A DNA stretch of 64,000 nt from Candidatus Neomarinimicrobiota bacterium. GTDB lineage: Bacteria > Fidelibacterota > JAANXI01. Positions 1 through 7,936 of this stretch are shown here, piece after piece; positions within the stretch are counted from its first letter, which is position 1; each line of letters starts with the position of its first letter. Position numbers and translations under genes: made by a program. Location: the NCBI GenBank assembly GCA_021734025.1, contig JAIPJS010000011.1, forward strand, positions 62,001 through 126,000, written 5' to 3'. Below the pieces are notes generated by a model, which did no database searches, was not told where the DNA came from, and saw only the letters and a list, made by a program, of their open reading frames with translations.

Positions 1-797
1 AATTTATCTTCATTATCCGGTACGAAGGTATCAGATATGACGTAGGTATAGAACAGCCCGGCGCCGCTGGCTGCACCCCGGTACAGACAGTTCATGGTGA
101 CGGTGACCTTGTGCTCACCACTGACGGTCCCGGTAAACCACCGGTGTCCGTAGAGTGTGGCGTAGAACGCCCAATTCCTGATAATGCCAACGTGATACCG
201 GAGGTTTCCATAGATTTCATAGCGGTATGGATGCCGGCGCGCCGACCAAATTGTTCCGGGCGCATCAATAAATTTGCCGGCATTTATCTGTCCATCCCAG
301 AGATTCAGAATCCCGGAGTCCATCCGGAAATATCGCTCCCGCAGATGTAACTGTGTCGATCCCCGAGATCCAAATCCAATCATGGCACTGTTCCACCAGT
401 AGATCTTTTTCGGATCCACGCCACTAACCTTGTTGATGCTCTCCCGCTTCACCGAGGTTTTCACAAACCATCGTTCGCCCTGATACCGGAGTTCCGGTGC
501 AAGATAGTACCGGAGTCGATCCAGGCTGAGTTGGGAGAACGAGTCGGGTGGCCGGTGCATCAGTGTCTCATTGCCTGTCGTTCCTGACAGATAGATCCTG
601 TCCCAGCGATAGAAATTCACTTGGGCTTTGAAGTCCGCCCTATATCCGGGTAAGAGATCCGTTGCCGGAAACTGCCCGTGTATATACGGGGCGACCGTCA
701 CGTAGCCCCGTGTTGACATTAAAAATTCGGCACGTATGCCTGAAGGCAATAATAACACAAACAGAGCCGCACAGAGATATGGTTTAAAGGATCGCAT
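1..797 (-). CDS. Exported beta-rich protein, probable outer-membrane protein (3' end outside window)
   Basis: An open frame runs from an ATG at 797 to the window edge with no stop, so only the first 265 codons are visible. The N-terminus (MRSFKPYLCAALFVLLLPSG, then IRA) is a good Sec signal peptide. The mature part is rich in Tyr, Arg, Trp and alternating aromatic/polar residues (for example the stretches reading YLAPELRYQGERWFVKTSVK and RYHVGIIRNWAFYATLYGHR), as in beta-barrel strands. No family motif was recognised. An outer-membrane or periplasmic location is inferred from composition and signal only. No strong Shine-Dalgarno sequence precedes the start, so the exact start is moderately certain. 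It is transcribed leftward, away from tRNA-Leu and smpB. Confidence 0.72.
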   Translation of the reverse strand, partial: MRSFKPYLCAALFVLLLPSGIRAEFLMSTRGYVTVAPYIHGQFPATDLLPGYRADFKAQVNFYRWDRIYLSGTTGNETLMHRPPDSFSQLSLDRLRYYLAPELRYQGERWFVKTSVKRESINKVSGVDPKKIYWWNSAMIGFGSRGSTQLHLRERYFRMDSGILNLWDGQINAGKFIDAPGTIWSARRHPYRYEIYGNLRYHVGIIRNWAFYATLYGHRWFTGTVSGEHKVTVTMNCLYRGAASGAGLFYTYVISDTFVPDNEDK

Positions 798-1397
798 GGG
801 CAATATTTTTCCAGGTCCCCGGAAGAAAAATAAAGGTAGACGTAACGAAATCGACGCGCAACTCTTTACTGATGGAGTGCAGGAAAAATTGTGTATGGCT
901 CTGTCTCAGGAGGTGCTATTTGATTGTTGTGACAGTCCGGAGCGGTTCTTCGAATTGCTCCGGCGGAGACTGGAGAAGTCTGAACAATTACTATCCAACC
1001 GTCCCTTGGGGATCCCGTTGAGACAGTAAGTCCAATATCCAATGTCGAAGTGCCCAACCTCCCTGCCCGAATTGAAGAATGCAAAATGAAGAAGGAAGAA
1101 ATATAAAACCGGACTCCGGAAAAGAAGAAACGGGTGTAGGGGTATTGTGGTATAAGGGTATAAGGAAAAAGGAGAAGGGAGAAAGGGTGGGTGACGATAG
1201 CCCAGGGTATCCCGGAGGGATCGGGTTGGGGAAGGAATTCCAATTTGTCGCAGCGAACCAATATCGAAGTATGCAAACTGCGAAGGACAGGAGAGGATAG
1301 ACTCCGGACACTAGACACCTATAACACGATTTTAACCCGAACACTTGAACACACGAACACTTTAACACTGGAGAGGTGATGAAAGGAGGGGAAAAAG
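798..1397. other. Gene-free spacer with short-period repeats
   Basis: No convincing gene was seen in these 600 bases. A plus-strand frame ending at 1029 overlaps the start of the leftward gene and has no homology I recognise. The spacer contains degenerate 7-bp-period runs around 1028-1050 and 1250-1275, and an 8-bp-period array at 1306-1370 (listed separately). The 11-mer AAGTCCAATAT at 1028-1038 recurs at 1625-1635 beyond the tRNA gene. Confidence 0.5.
1306..1370. repeat. 8-bp-period degenerate tandem repeat, array 1
   Basis: Consecutive units GGACACTA, GACACCTA, TAACACGA, a 9-bp filler, then GAACACTT, GAACACAC, GAACACTT and TAACACTG keep exact 8-bp phase around an invariant ACAC core. The same unit forms arrays at 6746-6841 and 42573-42604, so it is a dispersed intergenic family. 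No function is evident. Confidence 0.75.
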
Positions 1398-1481
1398 TGC
1401 CGAGGGCGGGATTCGAACCCGCACGTCCTTGCGAACACTAGACCCTGAACCTAGCGCGTCTGCCAGTTCCGCCACCTCGGC
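1398..1481 (-). tRNA. tRNA-Leu (anticodon CAG)
   Basis: Read leftward, the acceptor arms GCCGAGG and CCTCGGC pair over 7 bp. The D-loop region reads TGGCGGAACTGGCAGACGCG, the anticodon arm is CTAGG-TTCAGGG-TCTAG (anticodon CAG), and a class II long variable arm and a T-loop GGTTCGAATC follow. The 84-nt length fits a class II tRNA-Leu. The discriminator is A and no CCA is encoded. The gene is followed by a short T run on the transcribed strand at about 1392-1396. A 12-bp copy of its 5' end lies at 1570-1581. Confidence 0.95.
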
Positions 1482-1569
1482 AAATAAATTGTGACTGCCC
1501 GTCGACTATCAAAAGTAATGTCGTAGTCGCCAGTAGCTCAAGACTTGTAACAGTCCCGACTGGTCGGGG

Positions 1570-1581
1570 CGCCACCTCGGC
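1570..1581 (-). repeat. 12-bp copy of the tRNA-Leu 5' end
   Basis: CGCCACCTCGGC at 1570-1581 is identical to 1470-1481, the first 12 bases of tRNA-Leu, exactly 100 bp away and in the same orientation. It abuts a small hairpin (CCCGAC-TG-GTCGGG at about 1556-1569). It could be a remnant of a partial tRNA duplication or an insertion scar. Confidence 0.55.
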
Positions 1582-1697
1582 TGATCTCTCAAAGAGCGAT
1601 GAAAATATACAATGCCCACCGGGGAAGTCCAATATTAAATATTGAATTTAGCAGGGCCGCCCGATAAATTCTTATTCTTTGTAAACAAGGGGAATGT

Positions 1698-2162
1698 ATG
1701 GCTGAAGACAACATAAAGATTATTTCGAGAAATCGGAAAGCCCGGCACGATTACACTATCCACGAGACGTACGAGGCCGGCATCGCACTCCGCGGAAGCG
1801 AGGTGAAATCGCTGCGGGATGGGAAAGCGAGTCTGTCCGAAGCGTACGCCCGGGTGATTGATGGTGAAGTGTTCCTGATCGGCTCCTATATCAAGCCGTA
1901 TAAGCATACCGGAGAGCACGATCGCCCGGATCCCCGGCGGGACCGGAAACTGTTGCTCCACAAGCGGGAAATCCGGCAGCTGAAAAAGCAGACCGATATC
2001 CGTGGCAATACTATTGTCCCGCTCTCCATGTACTTTCGGGACGGATATGCCAAGGTGGAAATAGGCATCGGTACCGGAAAGCGGAAATTTGACAAGCGAC
2101 AGGATATGAAGGAACGGGATGCCCGGCGCGAGATGGATCGGGCCATGAAGAAATACAACTAA
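1698..2162 (+). CDS. smpB: SsrA-binding protein SmpB
   Basis: SmpB binds tmRNA and delivers it to stalled ribosomes for trans-translation. The 154-residue length is typical. Family signatures are visible: RKARHDYTIHETYEAGIALR near residue 12, then GSEVKSLRDGKASLSEAYA, an IGSYIKPY segment of the OB fold, and the basic C-terminal tail with KRQDMKERDARR that enters the mRNA channel. AAGGGG lies just upstream of the ATG. The stop codon overlaps the ribosome-binding site of tyrS, so the two are very likely co-transcribed and translationally coupled. No tmRNA gene was seen in this window. Confidence 0.96.
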   Translation: MAEDNIKIISRNRKARHDYTIHETYEAGIALRGSEVKSLRDGKASLSEAYARVIDGEVFLIGSYIKPYKHTGEHDRPDPRRDRKLLLHKREIRQLKKQTDIRGNTIVPLSMYFRDGYAKVEIGIGTGKRKFDKRQDMKERDARREMDRAMKKYN

Positions 2163-2175
2163 GGAGATGGAAATT

Positions 2176-3417
2176 TTGACTGCAGACAGGCAATTTCCCA
2201 GCGTGGAAGAACAGATGGAACTGTACCGGCGGGGCGCCGTCAGTATCATCCCGGAAGAGGAACTGGAAGAAAAAATAAAGGACTCCATAAAGACAAATAC
2301 GCCGCTGAAGGTGAAACTCGGCCTGGATCCAAGCCGCCCGGACATTCATCTGGGACATACGGTTGTTTTGCGGAAATTACGCCAGTTTCAGGACTGCGGA
2401 CACCAGGTTATTCTCGTTGTCGGTGATTTTACGGCCACTATCGGGGATCCCAGCGGACGTAATAAAACGCGTCCGCCGATGACGTTGGAGGAGACCCGCG
2501 TTAATGGTCGGACGTATTTTGAACAGGCCTCCAGAATCATTGACCCGGACAAAACCAGAATTGTGTATAATTCCGAGTGGCTGGAGGAGATGTCCTTCCG
2601 GGACGTCATCGAGCTGGCCAGTAATTACACGGTTGCACGGATGCTGGAGCGGGACGATTTCGAAAAACGATACAAGGCCGGCGAGCCGATCAGTGTACAT
2701 GAATTTCTTTACCCGCTCGCACAGGCGATGGACTCGGTGGAACTGGACGCGGATATTGAACTCGGTGGTACGGATCAAACCTTCAACCTTCTGGTAGGGC
2801 GCACTATCCAAATAGCATACGGTCAGGAAGCCCAGGCTATCCTGACGACGCCGCTCCTGGAGGGGACTGATGGCGTGGAAAAAATGAGCAAGTCGCTGGA
2901 CAACTATATCGCCCTTGAAGATCCACCTGAAGAGATCTTTGGAAAGACCATGTCTATCCCGGACAATCTAATCTACAAATATTTTGAACTGTTGACGGAT
3001 ATTCCCGGGGACGAATTGGAATCTATTAAAGAACAACTGGACACCGGCTCTGTCAATCCGATGAACCTGAAGCGCCGGCTTGGGCGGGAACTGGTTGCAT
3101 TGTATTACGATAGAGAAAAGGGTGTGGAAGCCGAGAAGCAGTTCGACCTGGTACACAAAAAGAAGGAAGTCCCGGATGATATTCCGGAGTTTACGCCGGA
3201 GACGGACGAGGACGGCAAAGCGTGGATCGTCCATCTCATCACTGGGGCGGACCTTGCGGATTCCAACTCCCAGGCGCGGCGGCTCATCAAACAGGGCGGT
3301 GTGCGCATCGATGGAGAACAGGTGGAAGACTTCGGCCTGAATATTGAGATCACGGATGAATTTGTCCTCCAGGTCGGCAAACGGCGATTTGTAAAAATCG
3401 TACCTCCGGAGGAATAA
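2176..3417 (+). CDS. tyrS: Tyrosyl-tRNA synthetase (TyrZ/TyrS2 type)
   Basis: Charges tRNA-Tyr. The class I signatures are present: the HIGH-like HLGHT about residue 60, after the segment KLGLDPSRPDIHLGHT, and KMSKS near residue 240 (GVEKMSKSLDNYIALEDPPE). A C-terminal S4 RNA-binding domain follows (ARRLIKQGGVRIDGEQVED). Total length is about 413 residues, as in the longer bacterial TyrS2 branch. Start choice: AAGGAG at 2161-2166 directly abuts an in-frame ATG at 2167, which leaves no spacing. A TTG at 2176 has a 9-nt spacing, so I prefer the TTG; the ATG would add only three residues. smpB lies immediately upstream and a phosphatase gene starts 2 bp after the stop. Confidence 0.95.
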   Translation: MTADRQFPSVEEQMELYRRGAVSIIPEEELEEKIKDSIKTNTPLKVKLGLDPSRPDIHLGHTVVLRKLRQFQDCGHQVILVVGDFTATIGDPSGRNKTRPPMTLEETRVNGRTYFEQASRIIDPDKTRIVYNSEWLEEMSFRDVIELASNYTVARMLERDDFEKRYKAGEPISVHEFLYPLAQAMDSVELDADIELGGTDQTFNLLVGRTIQIAYGQEAQAILTTPLLEGTDGVEKMSKSLDNYIALEDPPEEIFGKTMSIPDNLIYKYFELLTDIPGDELESIKEQLDTGSVNPMNLKRRLGRELVALYYDREKGVEAEKQFDLVHKKKEVPDDIPEFTPETDEDGKAWIVHLITGADLADSNSQARRLIKQGGVRIDGEQVEDFGLNIEITDEFVLQVGKRRFVKIVPPEE

Positions 3418-3419
3418 TA

Positions 3420-4538
3420 ATGACTTTATATTTTCGGAAAGCGGGGGTTGTATGTGCGGTGTTTCTGATTGCAGCCTCGGTGATAGTCGGAGCCGACAAG
3501 CCCAAATCGGTCATCCTGGTAATTAGTGATGGGACAGGTGTCTCGCAGATTACTTCGTTGCGATATGCCGAGGAGGATTTTCAGTTTTCACGGTTTTCGG
3601 TGGTTGGACTGTTTACAACGCACGCTAACGATAAATTGATTACAGACTCGGCTGCCGGCGGGACAGCCTTTGCTACAGGACAGAAAACCAACAACGGAAT
3701 GGTGGCGATGCTCCCGGATGGCACCCGGATTCAGACTGTGCTCGAACTCGTAGAGAAGCAGGGCAAAGCCACGGGATTGGTTGCTACCAGCCAGATTACG
3801 CATGCGACGCCCGCCACGTTCAGCGCCCATGTGGAAGATCGTGACAATGAAATGGAGATTGCCCGGCAACAGGCAGTCGCCGGAATCGAAGTGATGCTTG
3901 GTGGCGGCCAGCAGTTTTTTGCAGAAAATGATTCCGGGGACCTCACCAAACAAATGCAAGAGGACGGTTACCGGTACATCAGTACGAAGCAGACGCTAGA
4001 ATCGGTCAATACACAGTCCACCGAAAAACTCATTGGGCTTTTCGCAAAGAAGGGAATGCCGACTGCCTCAAAGCGTGATATCTCATTAGCACAGATGACA
4101 CAAACCGCCACAGAAATTCTCGACAATGACGAGGACGGTTTTTTTCTTATGGTGGAGGCCTCTCAGGTAGACTGGGCTGGACACGACAATGACGGTCCGG
4201 AAGTCGTCGCCGAAATGCAGGATATGAACAGCGCGCTGAAATGGATGCTGGATTACCGTGAATCCCATCCGGACGTGCTTGTGCTTTGGGTATCGGATCA
4301 CGAGACTGGCGGTATGGCGATAGGCTATGGCGTTTCAGGGCATGAAAGAGAAGGTGTTAATGTCGACTACGGTCCGACGGCTCAGAAGGGACGCATGGAA
4401 TTTGGCTGGACATCTGATGGTCATACCGGTCAGATGATCCCGGCATTTGCGATTGGTCCGGGCGCTGAACATTTCAGCGGCGTGTATGACAATACCGATA
4501 TCGGAAAGCGGCTATTTAAACTGTTAAGATCCGACTGA
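3420..4538 (+). CDS. Secreted alkaline phosphatase (PhoA superfamily)
   Basis: A 372-residue metal-dependent phosphomonoesterase of the alkaline phosphatase superfamily. It begins with a signal peptide (hydrophobic VVCAVFLIAASVIVGA). Metal-site and nucleophile motifs are in the expected order: VISDGTGVSQ (first Asp ligand), ITDSAAGGTAFATGQKTNNG with the nucleophilic Ser, the His pair in SQITHATPATF, LMVEASQVDWAGHDND, WVSDHETGG, and DGHTGQMIPAFAIGPGA near the end. It is probably periplasmic and releases phosphate from organic esters. The start lies 2 bp after the tyrS stop, so it may be read from the same transcript, although the functional link is unclear. Confidence 0.93.
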   Translation: MTLYFRKAGVVCAVFLIAASVIVGADKPKSVILVISDGTGVSQITSLRYAEEDFQFSRFSVVGLFTTHANDKLITDSAAGGTAFATGQKTNNGMVAMLPDGTRIQTVLELVEKQGKATGLVATSQITHATPATFSAHVEDRDNEMEIARQQAVAGIEVMLGGGQQFFAENDSGDLTKQMQEDGYRYISTKQTLESVNTQSTEKLIGLFAKKGMPTASKRDISLAQMTQTATEILDNDEDGFFLMVEASQVDWAGHDNDGPEVVAEMQDMNSALKWMLDYRESHPDVLVLWVSDHETGGMAIGYGVSGHEREGVNVDYGPTAQKGRMEFGWTSDGHTGQMIPAFAIGPGAEHFSGVYDNTDIGKRLFKLLRSD

Positions 4539-4562
4539 GAACACAGCGAAAGTATCCACTGG

Positions 4563-5423
4563 CTAATTTTGCTCCTGCCGATATACCGCTAAAAATACCC
4601 CAATAAGTACGAGTACTCCGCCGTAGAAAGTATTTACATGCACCTGTTCACCGAGGATAAACCACGCCAGTGTCGAGGACATAATCGGCTCGCCAAGGAT
4701 GGCCAGAGCCACGATGACTGCAGGGACATAGCGAAGCGCATAGTTGAATGAGGTGTGACCGATAATCTGCGGGACGATGGCCAGCAGGAGGAACATACTC
4801 CATGTGGTGAGCGAATACCCTGTCCACGGCAATCCGGCAGTCAGAGACATTCCCACAAGTACGATTGCTGCAATCCCGTAGGCGATATATGAGTAAGTGG
4901 TGGCCGAGATTGTCTGACGTACATTTCGCCCTGTCAACAGATAGATGGCAGCGAAAAAGGCGCCTGAGAGTGCCAGGGCATCGCCGGTAAAGCTTGCCTG
5001 TACGCCGGTGAGTTCTCCCAGGCTCATAATCACGATGCCTGCGAAGCTGACGATTATTCCGATGACCACCAGCGGCTTGACCTTTTCTTTCAGAAAAACC
5101 CAACCCAGTACGGAAACGAATAATGGATTAGTCGATACCAGGATAACGCTGCGCGCTACCGAGGTAAATTTCAGTGAGGCGATCCATGTCGCAAAATGCA
5201 ATGCAAGAAAAACGCCGGATAAGATATTCCATTTCAGAGAGGATCGGGTGAATCGGCCAGCTTGCTTTTTAAGGCGGGACGCGGCATATGGTGTCATTAT
5301 TAATGTAGCGAGGGCCAGCCGGTAGGCCGCAATGATCAGCGCCGGGGCGTCGTCTGCGATTTTAATGAAAATGGCTGCGAACGACGCGGCGATAATTCCG
5401 ATGCCGATAATGAGGTAGTACAT
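4563..5423 (-). CDS. EamA/DMT-family transporter
   Basis: A 286-residue integral membrane protein made of two five-helix EamA repeats (roughly residues 1-138 and 145-285). It opens with a hydrophobic helix (IIGIGIIAASFAAIFIKIAD) and contains the typical RSVILVSTNPLFVSVLGWVF and ILGEPIMSSTLAWFILGEQ segments. Such proteins export or import metabolites such as amino acids and their derivatives; the substrate cannot be told from sequence. It is convergent with the alkaline phosphatase gene and divergent from gap. Confidence 0.92.
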   Translation of the reverse strand: MYYLIIGIGIIAASFAAIFIKIADDAPALIIAAYRLALATLIMTPYAASRLKKQAGRFTRSSLKWNILSGVFLALHFATWIASLKFTSVARSVILVSTNPLFVSVLGWVFLKEKVKPLVVIGIIVSFAGIVIMSLGELTGVQASFTGDALALSGAFFAAIYLLTGRNVRQTISATTYSYIAYGIAAIVLVGMSLTAGLPWTGYSLTTWSMFLLLAIVPQIIGHTSFNYALRYVPAVIVALAILGEPIMSSTLAWFILGEQVHVNTFYGGVLVLIGVFLAVYRQEQN

Positions 5424-5632
5424 GCTTTTGTCTGCTTAGTGGTGGATAAATTTGTAATCGGAATATACAATAATTCAGGAGAGTTGAGATATGGATTTCC
5501 TTGCGGGGGCTCACATTTCCGAATTAACGATTTGGAATCAGGGCCGCGCTTTCTAAATTCATACTATGTCAAATTAACACCACCCGGTTATAACCATTAA
5601 AAAATCAGATTGAACGAAAGGATGAATCCCGT

Positions 5633-6649
5633 ATGAGTATTCGTGTCGGATTAAATGGATTCGGACGAGTGGGCCGTTCCATTTTGCGTGCCGCTAAACA
5701 GACTAACGCTGAATTGAATTTCGTTGGTATCAATGACCTCTGTAATACGCAAAGTCTGGCTACCGTCTTGAAATACGATTCGGTTCATGGTGTATATCCC
5801 GGGGAAATTTCGGTGGAGGACGATATCCTGACCGTAGATAACGATCATATAAAAATCCTTTCAGAAGAAGATCCTTCCAAACTTCCCTGGGGAGATCTTG
5901 ATGTGGATGTGGTCATTGAAGCGACGGGCGTGTTTCGCCAGCGGAAGCAATTGGAGCAGCATCTTGACGCCGGTGCATCGCAAGTTGTACTGACGGTTCC
6001 TGCCAAAGATGAAATTGACGCCACTGTTGTGATGGGAGTCAACGATAACAAACTCACCGGCGAAGAAAAAATTATCTCCAATGCCTCCTGCACTACGAAC
6101 TGCGCCGCAATTCTCGCAAAGGTAGTGAACGATGCATTTGGGATCAGTCACGGATATTTAATTACGGTACATGCCTATACCATGGATCAAAGGCTGCTCG
6201 ACTATCCGCATCGCGATATGCGCAGGGCGCGGTCTGCCGCACTGTCGATTATTCCAACCTCAACCGGTGCCGCGAAATCCGTGGGTAAGGTTATTCCGGA
6301 GCTGGACGGAAAACTCGATGGCATGGCATATCGCGTACCAATCCCCGATGGTTCTATCGTAGATCTTTCTCTGGAGTTGGAGCAGGGGGTGACCAAGGAA
6401 GAAGTGGACAAAGCATTTCTGGAAGCCTCGGCAACTAAACTCAAGGGGTATCTCCAGTACAACGAAGAACCGCTAGTTTCAGTGGATATTATCGGAAATC
6501 GCTTCTCAGCGATTTATGACGCACCGCTCACAAGTGTCCTTCGGGATGACTTTATAAAGATTTCGGGATGGTACGACAACGAATCCGGCTATGCGATGCG
6601 GGTGGTGGATTTAACACAGAAAGTGGTTCAGCTCCGGAAGAATCGCTGA
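5633..6649 (+). CDS. gap: Glyceraldehyde-3-phosphate dehydrogenase
   Basis: Converts glyceraldehyde-3-phosphate to 1,3-bisphosphoglycerate with NAD(P). The N-terminal Rossmann motif (RVGLNGFGRVGRSIL) and the active-site SNASCTTNCAA with catalytic Cys near residue 153 are intact. The catalytic-domain HAYTMDQRLLDYPHRDMRRA and the C-terminal WYDNESGYAMRVVDL are also intact. At 338 residues it is of standard length. Instead of the common TPTVDVS near residue 237 it reads VPIPDGSIVDL, a variant seen in some lineages. GAAAGGAT precedes the ATG. It is monocistronic, with its own terminator at 6684. Confidence 0.97.
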   Translation: MSIRVGLNGFGRVGRSILRAAKQTNAELNFVGINDLCNTQSLATVLKYDSVHGVYPGEISVEDDILTVDNDHIKILSEEDPSKLPWGDLDVDVVIEATGVFRQRKQLEQHLDAGASQVVLTVPAKDEIDATVVMGVNDNKLTGEEKIISNASCTTNCAAILAKVVNDAFGISHGYLITVHAYTMDQRLLDYPHRDMRRARSAALSIIPTSTGAAKSVGKVIPELDGKLDGMAYRVPIPDGSIVDLSLELEQGVTKEEVDKAFLEASATKLKGYLQYNEEPLVSVDIIGNRFSAIYDAPLTSVLRDDFIKISGWYDNESGYAMRVVDLTQKVVQLRKNR

Positions 6650-6683
6650 CAGCGCAGAACTCACACTGCCTTAAGTCTTGACG

Positions 6684-6713
6684 ACGGGCGTCCTACTGGG
6701 CGTCCGTTTTTTT
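6684..6713 (+). terminator. Rho-independent terminator of gap
   Basis: ACGGGCGTCC (6684-6693), loop TACT, then GGGCGTCCGT (6698-6707). These pair over 10 bp with two G-U pairs, and seven T residues follow. It lies 35 bp after the gap stop. Confidence 0.85.
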
Positions 6714-6745
6714 GTTTGAATGGGACATTGGTCTCCCAACAACCA

Positions 6746-6841
6746 AAACACAGTAACACTAAAACACTGAAGCCCGGTTTTAAACCTGAACACCTGCCCC
6801 GAAGGGATCCCTTTGGGAAACACTTTAACACTCGAACACTT
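6746..6841. repeat. 8-bp-period repeat, array 2, interrupted by a GGGATCCC palindrome
   Basis: AAACACAG, TAACACTA, AAACACTG, then GAACACCT, then AAACACTT, TAACACTC and GAACACTT. Between the fourth and fifth full units sits a palindromic block centred on AAGGGATCCCTT. The same phase and ACAC core occur in arrays 1 and 3. The segment TTTTAAACCTGAACAC also resembles TTTTAACCCGAACAC of array 1, so the arrays look homologous, not merely similar in composition. Confidence 0.75.
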
Positions 6842-6853
6842 TCATTCGGCCGT

Positions 6854-7783
6854 TCATGACTCGACCGCATCTGACAGTTTCATAATCAGATCCACGTAAT
6901 ACCAGGAGTGATTGTACCTCCACACCGCTTTGCGTTTTTTGTTCTCCGTAATTCGTCCACGCCAGCCGTTTCTATACAGATAATGCGCGACCGAGTTAAT
7001 CGCATCCGCCGGTTGAGTAATATCGATCTGTCCGTCTCCATCGCCGTCAACGGCATATGCTCTGAAAGAGGACGGTAAAAATTGCGGCATCCCGAATGCC
7101 CCGGCCCAGGAACCCCGGAGATCCAAAATGTCAACGTTATGGGACCGGTTTATATCCAGCAACGATTTCAATTCGTCGTATGCCCAGGATGATTTCGACT
7201 CAGCCCGTCTGCGAAGGTAGGCTATTTTCTCTCCTCTTTCGTTTTCAGACAGGTGCGCCAGTTCCGATTCCATTTCATCAACTAATGCATTGATGTTCCA
7301 GTCTTCACCGGCCAGCGCCATAGAACTGAAGACATACACCACCGGATGGGTTCCGGCGGATTGCCCAAACCGGGATTCCACATATAAAATGGCGGAAATG
7401 ACTCCCGGATCAACGGCATATTGTTCGTCAACTGATTCAAAGATTTCCTGATGTTGCGCTCTGAACTCCCGGATCGACCGAATGGCGCGATCATTATACA
7501 TTTTTTCATAAGGATCTGAGCGCTCGCGATGTTTTAGATGTACTTTAGTGACCCGCTCATAAAAGACGTCATTCCCGGGAGAATACAGTTGTCTGAGTGT
7601 CGAATCGTCATATCCATCTTTGGAGAGCCGTTCTACCAACGATGCATAAACGCCGGCATCCGGGAGCTGCATGTTGGAGGGCATGGTGGGGGCAGTTGTA
7701 CGTCCCGGTCTGTACAGAACGATCGCAAACAGTATAATGACACCTAGAGTTATGTATAAGACTGGACGAAATTTTCTGTCCAT
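6854..7783 (-). CDS. Membrane-anchored lytic murein transglycosylase B-like protein
   Basis: Cleaves peptidoglycan glycan strands with formation of 1,6-anhydro-muramic acid (family 3, MltB type). A single N-terminal hydrophobic segment (LYITLGVIILFAIVLY, residues about 9-24) anchors or exports it. The catalytic Glu lies in GVISAILYVESRFG near residue 150. The signature WAGAFGMPQFLPSSFRAYAV followed by DGDGDGQIDITQPADAINSV is diagnostic. The 309-residue length fits. It is divergent from the downstream alpha/beta hydrolase gene. Periplasmic wall turnover is inferred from the family. Confidence 0.93.
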   Translation of the reverse strand: MDRKFRPVLYITLGVIILFAIVLYRPGRTTAPTMPSNMQLPDAGVYASLVERLSKDGYDDSTLRQLYSPGNDVFYERVTKVHLKHRERSDPYEKMYNDRAIRSIREFRAQHQEIFESVDEQYAVDPGVISAILYVESRFGQSAGTHPVVYVFSSMALAGEDWNINALVDEMESELAHLSENERGEKIAYLRRRAESKSSWAYDELKSLLDINRSHNVDILDLRGSWAGAFGMPQFLPSSFRAYAVDGDGDGQIDITQPADAINSVAHYLYRNGWRGRITENKKRKAVWRYNHSWYYVDLIMKLSDAVES

Positions 7784-7936
7784 ATGAAGTTCCCCTGATT
7801 TGGAGCAATTTATCCGAAATAAACCCAGCAGGATATGATCCGGATTACAACTTTGAAATGTTTTAATATGTGTTGTTGATTAGTTGGTAAAATACTATCA
7901 TGTTTAGAGGCGAATTACAAGAGAATAATCACAATA

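Noticed and set aside
736-1029. Plus-strand frame of 97 codons overlapping the start of the leftward exported-protein gene
   Set aside because: It overlaps a gene with a clear signal peptide on the other strand, and its own composition gives no family or ribosome-binding site.
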